Below are positions 1 through 14,523 of a DNA stretch of 55,747 bases, in pieces. Location: contig JASVEC010000108.1 in the NCBI GenBank assembly GCA_030770535.1, positions 1-55,747 of the forward strand, given 5' to 3'. This DNA is from Batkoa obscura (taxonomy: Eukaryota > Entomophthoromycota > Entomophthoromycetes > Entomophthorales > Batkoaceae). The notes beneath the pieces were generated by a model. That model had not been told where the DNA came from. It saw nothing but the letters and a program-made list of their open reading frames with translations, and ran no database searches. Within the stretch, counting starts at the first letter, position 1. Each line of letters begins with the position of its first letter. Both the position numbers and the translations under genes were made by a program.

Positions 1-109
1 TATTTCAATTAAGAAAGTATATTAAATTAATTATAGGGGCATTATTTTAATGTAAATCAAAGATCAACTTGAATAATAATAAAATCGAGGAAAAATAAAA
101 TACTGCCAA

Positions 110-198
110 TGTCTTTTTTCATTTAATAATTTTACTAACAATTTCTCCACTGAAATAGTGTTAAAGGTAAAAAAAGTGATGAAACCAAAAAAACACTC
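110..198 (+). repeat. Degenerate MITE copy (GGGG-type family)
   Basis: An old, diverged copy of the short inverted-repeat element found about 20 times in this window. The internal block TTTTACTAACAATTTCTCCAC and the right part AAAGTGATGAAACCAAAA are recognisable. The GGGG ends are eroded and no target duplication can be seen. It lies just upstream of the first gene. Confidence 0.6.
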
Positions 199-344
199 AT
201 CTTCATGTTAAAAAGTTGTAAATATATTTCAATTAAATTCTGATTTGGGTAAAGATTGACATTTATTATTAATTTATAAATAATTGTATTTAAATAAAAT
301 AAATCATATTTTTGTTTTGTTTTTCTACTACATATTCTAACTGA

Positions 345-1246
345 ATGACTAGTTTTAAACAAAGAATTAAACTCTGGGTTGATAAACATGGTGGCATTTA
401 TTTAGATCCCAATTTATCTTTGAATAAAAGAACCGATGGAGAAGAGCCCACAGATACTATAGATTCTTCAAATAGACTAGATTACCCTTACAATATCCCT
501 TATTTAGTTTCATCTTTTAGATTTTACTACATAAGCTTCTATTTATTTATTTTTTATTTTTATATTATTGTCCTAGAATTTGTTTGGAGTAAGCTTTATT
601 ATTTGATATTTCAAATAACACCACTGATTCTTTTTTCATTTATTTCAGCTTCATTAAGGCTCAAATATTTCAAATATAGCGGGCTACTAACACTACCTTT
701 TTTAATACTATTAATGGCAGAATTTGCAATGAAAGCAATCTCATTAAAAGCAATGAAACAAAGGCTTTGGGTCTATTATGACTTATTAAGTTTAATTTTA
801 ATAATACTGCCAAATCTGTATTTTAGTTTTAATATAAAATTAGAATTTCTATTAATTGATTTTATAATCATTATTTTAAGACTATTTTATTTTTTCAATA
901 TGTTTTTAGTCATTGTTAAATGTGAAGAACTTAGGGTAAATCACTTGCTTTTAACATAGTTTATATATACTAATTATTATTTTTTACTTAGCATCAATTA
1001 GTAGCTGATGGTAAAATATTTGATATAAATAAATTGGAATATACGTATGAAAAGAAATTAAATGAAAACAACCAATTAGAAGACCAATTAAAACAATATC
1101 TATATAAGCTTGAAATAGCAAATACTCAAGTAAAAGAGGTGGATGCAAAAGTCAGAAATATAAAGCGAGAGTCTTGGGTTAGTTTAGTACCTTCCGAGCT
1201 TTCTGCTCAGATAACTGTACCTGTTATGAATGATAAAACAAAGTAG
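345..1246 (+). CDS. Voltage-sensor-domain membrane protein with C-terminal coiled coil (Hv1-like)
   Basis: Two exons, 345-935 and 992-1246, joined in frame across a 56-base intron (donor GTAAAT, acceptor TTACTTAG), give 281 residues. A hydrophilic N-terminus of about 55 residues precedes four hydrophobic segments. The second has the pattern AEFAMKAIS, like the E-x3-K of voltage-sensor S2, and the third begins with YYDLL, like the S3 aspartate. The fourth, the S4 position, has only one clear arginine (IIIILRLFYFFN) where voltage sensors normally have three or more. After the splice comes a charged helix (about residues 215-260) with coiled-coil character. Four helices plus a coiled coil is the layout of Hv1 proton channels, which exist in fungi. 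Family membership is inference; the poor S4 argues that voltage sensing is reduced or lost. A TPTE-like or unrelated four-helix protein remains possible. Confidence 0.5.
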
Positions 1247-1597
1247 AAAAATGATCGAAAGTGAAAGAAAGGAAAGGAATCGAGTTAAAATATAAATCTT
1301 TTGATTTCTCTATGTTCGAAAAGAGTAGAAATCAAAGTAAGTCTCCAAGTATCTTGTAATTGTATTCAATTTTAATATTTTATCTGTAAAATAAGTTAGC
1401 TTTTATTATGATGCTAGTTTTCAGTTTCTGTAAAATATCAATCATTCACCATTACACTAAATCCTTACTCACATATTACCAAATCACAACTATTTTCTTT
1501 CTATCACTTCTATAATAAATCAAGATTGTCTATTAGTTAAAAATGGTATTCTTATAATTAAAAATTTATTAATTTATTAATTCAGTTATTGACTAAA

Positions 1598-2339
1598 TTA
1601 CATAATTCTACAACATGAATTTGTAGACTTGGCTGATTTATAAAACATTTTAGATTGAGAAAAAAGTTGCTCTGAACGGTTAACAAGGTTATCTAGTTTT
1701 TCTCCTCTTTCTAATACAGACTCAATAGTTTTATGCTATATAAAATTAAATAAATAAGCAATAAATGGTAATAACAACTTACCATAATAACTTTAGTATC
1801 ATCCAACTCTTTTTGTACTTTCATAATAGGATCGGCTTTATGGGGATCTTGATAAGTAATTAAATATTCTTGTAATGGAGAAAAGCCAACATTAGCTTTC
1901 CAATTTGTTTTTGGTACTTGGGAAATAAACTCTTCACACCGATTTTGGAGATCAAAGTAAATGCTACCCTCGAAGGGTATTCTGCATCTGAAACTATCAT
2001 TATGGAAATACCTTCTGGTCTTGAATGTACATGACCAAACATACCTTTTAAATTTTAGTTTTAATTAATTTTAATTTTAATTTTAAAAATAATACTTACC
2101 ATCTTGTTCAACAGTTTGACGTGACGTGCCTGATGGTGTTCTTTCAGAAATTGTAATTGAAAAGAAATTAATAAATTCTTGAACGCTAAATTAAAAAGAA
2201 TTAAACAGCTTATTTTAACGAATTTAATTACTTACCTAGAACGCTGAAAGAAACCAAAGCTTGATAAATCGGATACGGAAGCTAAATTGATAGCTGGCTT
2301 GCTATCATTACGAGTAATTGAAATTGATAGGATCTTCAT
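1598..2339 (-). CDS. YKT6: R-SNARE Ykt6 (one internal 2-base frame break)
   Basis: Four exons (2339-2236, 2185-2100, 2044-1783, 1735-1598) encode about 195 residues. The N-terminal longin domain begins [20 protein letters not shown] and includes FGFFQRSSVQEF and [16 protein letters not shown]. The C-terminal R-SNARE helix contains [18 protein letters not shown] and ends NSCCRIM, the CCxxM lipidation tail that anchors Ykt6 to membranes. Ykt6 acts in fusion at Golgi, endosome, vacuole and autophagosome. All splice sites are GTAAG...TAG and keep the frame. Within exon 3, after the LISKI sequence, two extra bases (GG, at 1939-1940) separate it from the in-frame continuation [15 protein letters not shown]. 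Removing them matches the family length, so this is either an assembly error or a young lesion. Confidence 0.93.
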
Positions 2340-3581
2340 TCTAAAAGTTAAATAGTACAAAAGATTAATATTTTATTTTTCAAGTAAACTTTTTTAGTCA
2401 ACCCCTCTTGCTTAGATTTATGCTTGTACAATTAATTCCATTTCAATTTTTGTTCAAGGTTTTACATTTTCCAAAAAGGCACAAAAAAATTAATCATTTA
2501 AGTGGCTTGGGTGGCTAAAAATTATGAGGTAATTATTAGTGTTATTTTATTTATTTTATTCAAATACTTAAACTGTGAACTGGGTTAATTATAAAAATAA
2601 AACTCTTTATAAAACTCAATTCTATTTTTTCAGTACAAATACTCCAAAAACGGATTCTTATTAAAGCCTCTTTCAGCTGATTTTTCAGCAAAAAGATTCC
2701 AAAAGCTTTATACTGTTTTGAAAAAATGGAATCGGAAAAATAAAAATTGCTCTGTACAGCCAAAAATTATCAAAAACGCTACATTTTGTTTATAATAATA
2801 AGCATTACTTTTTATTAGTTTATAGTCGAATACATTTGTTAATGTATATTTGATTAATATCACTACATTTAAAATAAAGCTTAAATAATACTAAACTAAT
2901 TATTAAACAGTAGAGTATAATATATAGAAGCCAAGCTGTAAAGAAAAATCATATTGGTATAAATTTTTAATATTATTTATTATAGTACTATTTTTGTATC
3001 ACAAAAAATAAACAAAATATTAATTTTTCAATACATTTTGCAATAAATTACTTGTATATTTAAAAGAACTTTAATTAAAAAGGATTGTAACTTCCTATTT
3101 TAACTAAGTAACCAATACCATTCATACATAAATTCTTTAATTTATTAAACTTTTTCAACAATTTATAAAAAAACATAATTTTAAGGATAATACACACTAC
3201 ATTACTAACATTTTGATAGAAGAAATACAAATGTCATTAATATAGCTATAGATAGTTGATCATAATAGCCTTACCCTTTATAAAAAAATAAATTTATAAA
3301 CTAAATGACAATTGCTATATAGTTAATAGTAATTAATTAAAAATTATTGAAAAATAAATGTCATAATTTAGGAAATTAAATTGATTGGGCAATGAATCAA
3401 AAAAGCTAAAAAAATAAATTAGGTGGATAAATTAAACGAATAATATTGATAATAAAGTAATCAGACGTTGATTATTGGACCATTGTAATAGTTCCATAAA
3501 AATCTAAGCAACAAGGATTAACGTAAAAAATAAGATAAAAAAAATAACTCATCATTTTAATTAAGTAACTAGCTATATATA
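2340..3581. other. Intergenic spacer between divergent YKT6 and Rab11 genes
   Basis: About 1.2 kb of AT-rich DNA upstream of both flanking genes, which are transcribed away from each other. It must hold both promoters. I see no coding signal; a 67-codon open frame at 2560-2763 on the minus strand is low-complexity and has no recognisable motif. Confidence 0.5.
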
Positions 3582-4515
3582 ATGAGTAAAGACGACGAAT
3601 ATGATTATCTTTTTAAGGTAAGTTTAATAGTTAATTTTTTTTAAAAAGAGTATAACTTAATATCGGCTCCTTTTGTTTAGTTGTTTTAATTGGAGATTCT
3701 TCCGTTGGTAAATCCAATCTATTGTCTCGATTTACTAGAGATGAGTTTAATCTCGAATCAAAATCAACCATCGGTGTCGAATTTGCTACTAGAAATATTC
3801 AAGTAGAAGGAAAATCAATAAAAGCACAAATTTGGGATACTGGTAATCAAATAACAATAGATGAACTAAATAAATATTTAACTTTTTATTCTTATAGCTG
3901 GACAAGAACGTTATCGTGCTATTACCAGTGCGTAAGTCTTTAAATTTTTATGACTTTTAAAATAAGAATAAACAAATGTTGATTTAATTATTAGCTATTA
4001 TCGTGGTGCAGTTGGAGCATTACTAGTTTATGATGTTACTAAACATACTACTTTTGAAAACGTAACACGTTGGTTAAAGGAACTTCGCGATCATGCAGAA
4101 CCAAATATTGTCATTTTATTGGTTGGTAACAAATGTGATCTTCGTCACCTTCGTTCTGTTTCTGCTGAAGAAGGAAAACAATATGCAAGTAAGCAATTAT
4201 TTTTTTAAACTAAAAATAAGTAGTTTATTATTTTTTGATAAATAGGCGAAAATGGATTAAGTTTTATTGAAACTTCGGCACTTGATGCAACCAATGTTGA
4301 TGTTGCATTTAAAGAAATTTTAACAGGTTAGTAGCTGATTTTAAATCTAAAAAAATAGCTAAATTAATGTTAAAAATTATATAGAAATTTATCGAGGAGT
4401 AGCTAGTAAAACATTACAAGGAAATGTAGATACATTAAATCCAGGTACTAAAACTGAAGCTATCAAAATTGGTCCTACTGAAAGTGAAACAAAAAAAGAA
4501 GGCAAATGTTGTTAA
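3582..4515 (+). CDS. YPT31: Rab11/Ypt31 family small GTPase
   Basis: Six exons: 3582-3617, 3681-3842, 3898-3931, 3995-4188, 4246-4326, 4385-4515; about 212 residues. The start [12 protein letters not shown] and the switch region [20 protein letters not shown] are diagnostic of Rab11. The P-loop is GDSSVGKS, the switch II motif [13 protein letters not shown], then NKCD and ETSALD, all intact. The tail ends GKCC, a double-cysteine geranylgeranylation signal. Rab11/Ypt31 directs recycling-endosome and trans-Golgi to plasma-membrane traffic. Exons 2-6 splice in perfect phase. The exon 1/2 junction is one base short (AAG|GTAAGT then TAG|TTGTTTTA), so either a G is missing from the assembly or a weaker donor GTTTAA at 3622 is used, adding one residue before VLIGD. 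Confidence 0.95.
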
Positions 4516-6337
4516 TAGTACTCAAACTTTGATGAAGTAATAGTTCAATTTCTTTGTTAATTTATAAAGATTTGAGATTAAATTTATTTTAAATTATAAA
4601 TTTTAAACATACACACATATCTTTATTTTGTTGTTATTTTTAATATTCGGATTTTGGTTTTTTTATGTTTATTGTGGTTTGTTTTGATATTTACTGTGGT
4701 TTTTTTGAAACTTTGCTATTATAGATTATCTCAAGCGATGGCATTTATATAATATTAAATAAATATTCAGTGCATTCTCAATGTTCCTAAATTCAGTATG
4801 TTGACTAGGTTGACATACTTAAATCACCGTCCTAAAGAACTGTTTAAATCATTAAGATAATCGAATTCTAATTATAACTCTATCCCAAGTTATTTAAAGA
4901 AGAGAAAGTTCATTTCGCTAATTTTGTAATTTTTTATGCTGGTAACAAAAACCACTGATGGGGTACTTATTGAAAATTTTAAAAGAGAAAGCTCATTAAC
5001 TACAAATCTAATAAGTTGCCAGGACAAATTTAGTCGATTAAATGATGTAACTTTAATAAATTTTTAGTCAAAATCAATATAAATGTTTATTTATGTAAAA
5101 GACTTGAATTTATAAGATTAAAAGAGTTTATATAACATATTGTCTTAATATGTAATATGATGTTGCTATTTATTCTAATTCTTATTAACACCACTATTAA
5201 ATAGAAATTATAAGAAAATGTTGATAACAAGACTGATTAGTTTTAAAATAACTGAAAATTAATTATTTTTAAACTTAATTTAATTTGTTTGAATTTTAAC
5301 ACTTCAATTTAAATTAGATATCCGTTATATCACATCAATTTTGATTTTGACTTAATTAAATCCAGAATTTCCTTAGAAATACTGGCGATATTATATCAAG
5401 CAAAAAAATAGCAATCGGATTTATCTTATTATATTTATTAGAAGACTTAGTTCTCTTGACTATTAGTATTTGAAGCGAGATTTTTCTTGGTAGTCATTCT
5501 TGTTATTATTGTTACATTAAGTTTATTATTATGTTTTTTAACTAATGGAACTCAAATTGTATCTATAGAACTTCCAATGCCTTTTATTAATTTAATAAAA
5601 GCCATAATTATTATTTTAATATATTTCAAAGACAGAAAAGTAAAATATTATATTTGTACATTATGTTTCCACCGAATATTACTAGTAATTAGAATAAGCT
5701 TGAATTAATTCGACCAAGTATTAACTAACATAATATTGATGCCAAGACTTCCTATTTTAATTATTAAAATACTTTAAAGCATCAAATAAGAATTCCAATT
5801 GTAGAGTCAATAACTCAAACTAACATCATTATTATGCTATATTCCAATAGAAATGATAATAAATTAAACGTTATTAAAATAATCAATGATTAGTATTGTA
5901 AAAATAGTCAATAACTGATAATGTTATTAAAGCAACTTTAGTAAGAGAGTAGAAGATTTATTAAAATTAGAACAGTATCTATTTTTAGCCAAGCAATTTC
6001 AATAAATTTACAAAATTTGAACCCATGATTGGCTTTCCTAAGAATAATTTAAAGGCTGATCTATAATTCTATAGAACATGATTGAAATTTTTACCTTTAT
6101 ATCACTCTAAATTTAGTAGTAATAACCTAACCAATCAATAGAATCAATAGTGGTAGTTAAAGTATAAATAACAAAAAGATCACTTTAAGATTTTCTTAAA
6201 TTTTTTTAATAGAAACTTCAGGACTTAAAAGTGGGCTTTTGATTTCTATATTTTATTCCTTGTTTCCTCTTGTTTTATTTCAACCACTTTTACTAACTTT
6301 GAGTTTATCTCACTTCACACTTAATATCAAGAAAAAA
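4516..6337. other. Intergenic spacer, no gene seen
   Basis: About 1.8 kb between the Rab11 gene and the NIPA-like gene. It is AT-rich with scattered stops in all frames. The only longer open stretch (5487-5708, plus) is hydrophobic low-complexity without a family match, and I do not call it. No MITE copy is present. Confidence 0.5.
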
Positions 6338-7504
6338 ATGGATGAACCTTTAAAAATATTTATTGGTGTAGTTGTATCTTTATTAGCTTCCTGTTTAGAT
6401 GCCTTAGGTTTAAATATTCAAAAGAGAGATCATTTACAAAACTCAGTAGCAGTGAAGCCTAGACATGATTGTTGTCGATTAAATTGGCATTTAGGCCTAT
6501 ATGTTTATTGTGGTTCACAAGCCATTGGAAATACGGTAGCATTGAATTTTTTAAAAGCACAATGGCTAGCTCCATTAGGTGCTTTGTCTTTAGTTTTCAA
6601 TTTTATATTTGCTAGAGTGTTAGTGGGTACTAATATAACTAAAGTGGATTTGTTTGGAACTACCTTGATTTTATTAGCTATCTTAATTATTGTATTATTG
6701 GGTGCTTTCTTTGGTCCTCAAGAAGATATTGAAGCCAATTTAACCTTATTTACATTGAGAGAATTATTATCTCGATTAGAATTTAAAATTTATTTTGCTT
6801 GTTTAAATTTTGTTTGTTTATGTTTATTTGGTCTGGGAATTTATACTAAGTTATTTTTGGAAAAAGGAAAAGATTTAAAACAATCATATTTATTTTATAG
6901 ATTTGATACATTAAAGTTGACGCGTATTTTGGGTATTTCAATCTCTGCTTTAGGTGGTATCTTTGCTTCTGAGACTTTAATCTTAGCTAAAAGTGGTATC
7001 AAATTAATTGTAGCTTCATTTAAAGATGCTAGTACATTAGCTGACATTGTATCAATTGTTATTGTAATTGCCCTAGGTTTAAGCGTTATATTACAAATCT
7101 ATTGTCTTAATGCAGGTTTAAAATATGCTGATTCTGTAGTTTCAGTACCTACGTTTGCATGTACATATAATATTTTTGGATTAGCGAATTCGATGATCTA
7201 TTTTAATCAATTTGATGCTTATCCATGGTGGATCCATTTAACTAATGTATTAGGTATTATAGTTTTAATTTATGGGATTACAACTATGTCTAAACAAGAT
7301 AAGTTACCACCTAAAAATATACCTTATTTAAGGGTCCCTTTTTTACATAAACTTAAACGTAGTAAATCGACTATATCCTATAGCTCTGATGAAGAAGAAA
7401 GTATCCAAGTAACTCAATACGATACCAAAGTTTCAGTAGCTCAAACTAGTGTTCATACTACTAATACTAATACTAATAATTCACAAGCTGGACTACTTAA
7501 TTAA
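6338..7504 (+). CDS. NIPA-like magnesium transporter (DUF803)
   Basis: Single exon, 388 residues from the chosen ATG. The frame is open further upstream to 6239, but the family starts right at its first helix, as here (FIGVVVSLLASCLDALGLNI), so 6338 is preferred. The sequence NIQKRDHLQN after helix 1 and WHLGLYVYCGSQAIGNTVAL are typical of NIPA proteins. About nine hydrophobic segments cover residues 5-340. The last 70 residues are a cytosolic serine- and threonine-rich tail with an acidic patch (SSDEEES) and repeated TNTN. NIPA proteins move magnesium across plasma or endosomal membranes; the fungal substrate is not proven. A 30-residue insert between helices 5 and 6 is lysine-rich. Confidence 0.85.
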   Translation: MDEPLKIFIGVVVSLLASCLDALGLNIQKRDHLQNSVAVKPRHDCCRLNWHLGLYVYCGSQAIGNTVALNFLKAQWLAPLGALSLVFNFIFARVLVGTNITKVDLFGTTLILLAILIIVLLGAFFGPQEDIEANLTLFTLRELLSRLEFKIYFACLNFVCLCLFGLGIYTKLFLEKGKDLKQSYLFYRFDTLKLTRILGISISALGGIFASETLILAKSGIKLIVASFKDASTLADIVSIVIVIALGLSVILQIYCLNAGLKYADSVVSVPTFACTYNIFGLANSMIYFNQFDAYPWWIHLTNVLGIIVLIYGITTMSKQDKLPPKNIPYLRVPFLHKLKRSKSTISYSSDEEESIQVTQYDTKVSVAQTSVHTTNTNTNNSQAGLLN

Positions 7505-7753
7505 TGAATAATGGAATATGTAATTGATTTATATTAGAATATTATTTCAATAATAATATAGTAATGAATTAAGAGTAAAGTGATACAGATGATAAAAAAG
7601 ATTACTATTAAGTATGGTAAATAATACTAGCTGTTATATATAATATAAACTATATATTATATAGTAATAATGTTGAATGGAATGTAATTAATAAATAATA
7701 TTAGTTTAATTGGTTTAATACTATTTCTATTAAATTTTAATAAGAGTTGTAAT

Positions 7754-7837
7754 ATGTTTAGTAATAATAATTAAATAACTTTTGTAATGTTAATAATGTT
7801 TAATAGTAATAATTAAATAACTTTTGTAATGTTAATA
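7754..7837. repeat. Direct tandem duplication, 42-bp unit x 2
   Basis: Two adjacent copies of a 42-base AT-rich unit containing AATTAAATAACTTTTGTAAT; they differ only at the start. It lies in the 600-base spacer after the NIPA-like gene. No function is evident. Confidence 0.75.
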
Positions 7838-8114
7838 ATATTTGAAAGTAACAATCCATTTTAATTACAATGTTTATAAAATTATATAATTTCATAAATT
7901 AAATTATAAGCTGATCTTACAATATTGATGTAACTTAATATTAAAACTAAACTTAACCAAAAGTACAGTAATTGATTGGTGTTTTAAATGCCATGATTTG
8001 ATACTATTTGATTGGCCAGATATTATCTTTAGTTTCTGGAGTAATTTTAACATGAAAATAAATTACTAAGGGTCTTGAATTTATTAAAATATTCAACTTC
8101 TATTTTTATCTATC

Positions 8115-8732
8115 ATGGAAACAATGACTCCTGCCCTTACAACAACAAACAACACTCAAAAAAGTAATAAAAATGTTATTGAAACGATTCTCGTCTATGG
8201 CCACATTTTACAAATCGTTACCTCATTTACAAGTTTATTAATTTTATTTAATGTGATTATCTTGAGTAATAATTACAATCAATTATATTCACAAAACATA
8301 ATAACAAATAATTATCTAATTTATGGCTTTATAATTTATATCAGTTTACTTACTCAAACCTTTGGCTTGTTATTTTTATTTATAATGATACGTACAAGAT
8401 TTAAATATAATCAAGCGGGGATACCAGTTAGTCATTCGAGTTATGCTAATTTTTTATTAATAAGTCATCTTATCATTGGGTTTCATTGGTTTTTAGCTAC
8501 ATTAATATTATTTCAAAATAATGAACATATCTTCTCTTTGAGTGCAACAATCGAGATGGAAGAGAATTTAGAAATTATTAGTAAATTGGTTTATAGGATT
8601 TATGATTTAATTTGGTTAATTAAATTTTTGGCTGGTATTAATTTGGTCGTTTGGACTTATTTTTCTGCTTTTATTGCTATCTTTATTCATAAATGTTATT
8701 CCAATGTGTTTGAAAAGTTGTTGTTGGTGTAG
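8115..8732 (+). CDS. Four-helix membrane protein of unknown function
   Basis: Single exon, 205 residues. The N-terminus is a short threonine- and asparagine-rich segment (METMTPALTTTNNTQ). Four hydrophobic segments follow at about residues 27-50, 67-92, 108-132 and 163-192, with both ends predicted in the cytosol. This spacing resembles MARVEL-type tetraspans, but I see no diagnostic motif. The loop between helices 2 and 3 is basic (RTRFKYNQAG); the loop between 3 and 4 is acidic (EMEENLEI). Codon use and AT bias match the neighbours. Real gene likely; function not assigned. Confidence 0.55.
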   Translation: METMTPALTTTNNTQKSNKNVIETILVYGHILQIVTSFTSLLILFNVIILSNNYNQLYSQNIITNNYLIYGFIIYISLLTQTFGLLFLFIMIRTRFKYNQAGIPVSHSSYANFLLISHLIIGFHWFLATLILFQNNEHIFSLSATIEMEENLEIISKLVYRIYDLIWLIKFLAGINLVVWTYFSAFIAIFIHKCYSNVFEKLLLV

Positions 8733-9030
8733 AAGTTGAATATTATTTTTGTTATTTTTTTAAATTGTTGGAATAAAGTTGGATTTGTTAGATATATTTT
8801 TTTGAATTAATACAGCTTAAATTTTTTTATGACTAAAGCTTGCAGTATGGTTTTGAGTCGCAGTTTGAATATTTTTTTTAGGAAATTAAAATAACGGAAG
8901 AATGAGAATAAAAATATAAATAATACATTAAATTTAAATTTTTGTCTTTTAATCTATTTCAACCCATTTTATTTATACTATTTATACAACTATAAATCGA
9001 TTTTGTTTCTACTTTAAATAAGTATAAAAT

Positions 9031-11741
<2,711 letters not shown>

Positions 11742-11896
11742 TATTGTACTTTTCTTTATTTATTAAAGTAGTTTATTTATGGATTTGACTTTTTGCATTC
11801 GTTTTTTGCATTCGTTTTTTTTGAATTATGTTAAAAGTATTAGCTAAGAAAGTGGGGAATCGATATTTTTTTAATCTATTTTGTTATTCTGAAATT

Positions 11897-12606
11897 ATGA
11901 TATCAACAAAATTATTTGGTGGAGCTATTGAAATGTCAATATTCGATCAATTAGTTGATTTAAGGTAAGTAATTAAATTCAAATAATATAAAAATCGATA
12001 AATTGTATATTCAATATAAATCAAATAACCTATAGTCAATTTCGAGAAGTACCAAATCATCAAGAAGTATTTGCAGATCAAACAGAAGAAAATCGAAGTT
12101 TAATTATTGAAATTAATGAATTATCTAAAGATGTAAAAGATGAAGAAAGTGTTAAGTAAGTTTTTATTTGAAAGTATATGATTATTTTCAAAGAGAAATA
12201 TTAATTCTTAATGTTTAGTTATCATTTTCAAGAAATTTGTGATTTAAATCAAGTAGAAAGTTTTACAATTGAAGATGTTAAAGAAATTGATTCTAATGAA
12301 ATACAAGGACTAAGGTAAGTTGATTATATTATTTTTGATACTTTGAAAATTGTTGATGACATTTTTAATAGTCAAGATAGTAAAGTATATATATTAAAAG
12401 GAAATCAAGTCATCAAGGAAAGAGGAGGAAATGTTATCAATTTGTTATTTTATTTAGCTTTGTTTCGATTAAAAAAGGTAGATTCCGATCTATTAATTAG
12501 TTTTCATCAACCTATTTTGGATAATAATAGTATACTTAATAAGGATACTTTATTTTTCAATATGATCAAAAGTTTTAAAATTAAAGACTGGAAGTTATTT
12601 GGTTAA
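11897..12606 (+). CDS. MOG1: Mog1 / RANGRF, Ran GTPase nucleotide-release factor
   Basis: Four exons (11897-11964, 12036-12155, 12219-12314, 12372-12606) give 172 residues, the usual Mog1 size. Family marks are LFGGAIEMSIFDQLVDLSQF, REVPNHQEVFAD, a central acidic stretch, then LLFYLALFRLKKVDSDLLIS and a short C-terminus. Mog1 binds Ran and promotes nucleotide release, supporting nuclear transport. An in-frame upstream ATG at 11828 would add 23 residues; I prefer 11897 because the family begins close to the FGGAI motif. The gene starts 155 bases after the PHAF1 homologue on the same strand and ends 80 bases from the convergent Nudix gene. All introns are in phase. Confidence 0.9.
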
Positions 12607-12686
12607 AAAAATAAAGTGAATAAAATATAAAATATAAAATAAAAGAGAATATAATTTATAATAAATAAAGAGAATACGCTTTATTC

Positions 12687-13226
12687 TTATCTTTTTAATA
12701 GATTTAATTTGATCTTTTTAATCCAAGGTAACCCATATTTAAATAAAAAATAAATCATAGTTGTACGAGATAACAATAGATAAATTAATAAAAAATGGAA
12801 TGTTTGAAAGTAAGTTTCCCATACACTAAATAATAATAAATGAATGACATTATGATATAATAATATATTAAATAATAAACACTTACAATGATACTCTTTT
12901 CGTCACTGGCTTCCTTAATGAATGAATTGGACAAAATAAATTTAATAAATAATTCAAATCTTTAAAATCGAATTTAGGTAAGGGATGATCCAAAGGTAAG
13001 ATATGGGTAATTAATTTAGGATTATTGCCCATATCTAATAAATCACTTATTATAGTTAAAGTTAAACCCCATAATTTACTTTCATTTAAAGGGGAGGGGA
13101 GAGGTAAGCATTTAAAATACATATTGCCTATCAAATATCTTAATAATTTTTGAGGAAAATATAAGAACTTATTAGTAGGGATTAAAAAAGAACTTATATC
13201 AATAATCATATGCTCTGTTGATGAAA

Positions 13227-13259
<33 letters not shown>

Positions 13260-14044
13260 CTGCTATTAAGTTAAATTTATCTTGATTATTATTGAATTCC
13301 ATAGGAAATTTTAAATATGATAAAAAGTAATTAACAGGTAACCAAGCTAAAGTATCCACTTCGTTAATTTGAGGTTGAATCGGTAATTCATGTCGATGAA
13401 CTTGTAAAAATACTTGTGGACTTAATACCATTAAATTTTTAAATCCAAATCTTGATTTAACATAACGATCATCTAATTCACCTAAATGAACAAAACTAAA
13501 TAGAATAAACAAAATGAAGTTAATTATGACTATTAAATCTATTTTATAAAATTAAAACTTACTGTTTAGAATTTTTTAAATTCATACCACACTCTTCTAA
13601 AAACTCTCTTGTAGCTGTATCATAATCTGAAATATCGGTTAAATCATCTTTCTTACCTCCAGGTAAACAAATATGACCTGACCATCTATCTCTTTTATTT
13701 GTTTTTCTACGCATCACCAACAGCTCTAATTGACATTGATATTTTTTTGCATCCTCCAGTAAATTTACTATCCTCCAATCTCTTTTTCTCAATGTTCTCA
13801 CTTGTTGATATCCCATACTTTGAATTAAATTTAAGTGATTGATTAAATTATTGGGGCTTGGTATATCTACATTAGAACCTAGATCGCGTAAGGGTATAGT
13901 TTCAAGAAAATTAAAACGTAATACAATAGCTACAGAACACCGTTTTAAGTTGGAAGAAAACGTTTTATAGCTACCACAATCCCGTAAGTTACTAATCAAA
14001 TTGATCAAAAAATCAGTGTCTTGAGTTGTAGGCATGGATGTCAT
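12687..14044 (-). CDS. Nudix hydrolase of CoA-pyrophosphatase type with hydrophobic C-terminal tail
   Basis: Three exons (14044-13563, 13495-12887, 12825-12687), 409 residues. Residues about 40-165 form the Nudix core: LELLVMRRK, then DRWSGHICLPGGKKDD and REFLEECGM. The catalytic EE of the helix is present; the first glutamate of the classic Nudix box is replaced, with an aspartate one place earlier, as in many CoA-type (NUDT7/8-like) members. Such enzymes cleave CoA or acyl-CoA to 4-phosphopantetheine and 3',5'-ADP. The second half holds the PQVFLQVHRHELP region, a poly-Asn run and SKLWGLTLTIISDLL, typical of these enzymes. The last exon adds a hydrophobic, basic tail (HFLLIYLLLSRTTMIYF) that could be a membrane anchor. 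Substrate is inferred. Confidence 0.87.
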
Positions 14045-14428
14045 TTGAAAATCGAAATCTATTTAGTTTACTAAATTAGAATAAAAGTGAGTTTAATTTT
14101 TCACAAGTATTCTTTTTTAAAAGCTAATTTTATCCCTTTAAAAACCCAATCAACTTCTTTTTGTTAATGAACAGTTGAGTTTTGATATAAAAAATAGATA
14201 TCAAATTTCATTCTTTAGAGTATATAAAAGTTTATAAGATTAAACTAATAAATTAAATTAATTAATGTATTAACTGAAATTAATTGTAATTACCAAAGCT
14301 CAATAATAGACATTTTAAAACTAATTAATAATATTCTTTTTTATAAAATTTAATAAATAAAAGATAGCTTAAAATGCAGTTACTAAAGCTTAATGCAAAT
14401 TAAATGAAATTTGTATAATTTATTATTT

Positions 14429-14523
14429 GGGGCTGTTTTTTAGTTTCATTATTTTTCCATTTTTTGAGCGCTATTTGAGTGGAAAGATTGTAGTAAAATT
14501 CTTAAACAAAAAAGTATATTCCC
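14429..14523 (-). mobile_element. MITE copy A (95 bp), TSD ATTT
   Basis: Inverted-orientation copy starting GGGGCTGTTTTTTAGTTTCA and ending in CCC. It is flanked on both sides by ATTT (14425-14428 and 14524-14527), a 4-base target duplication that is not part of the repeat ends. Confidence 0.88.

Noticed and set aside
2560-2763. 67-codon minus-strand open frame in the YKT6-Rab11 spacer
   Set aside because: No motif and it would lie in the shared promoter region.
5487-5708. 73-codon hydrophobic open frame
   Set aside because: Composition follows the AT-rich background and no family motif or splice support exists.
6239-6337. Upstream in-frame start for the NIPA-like protein
   Set aside because: It would add a hydrophobic 33-residue leader that family members lack.
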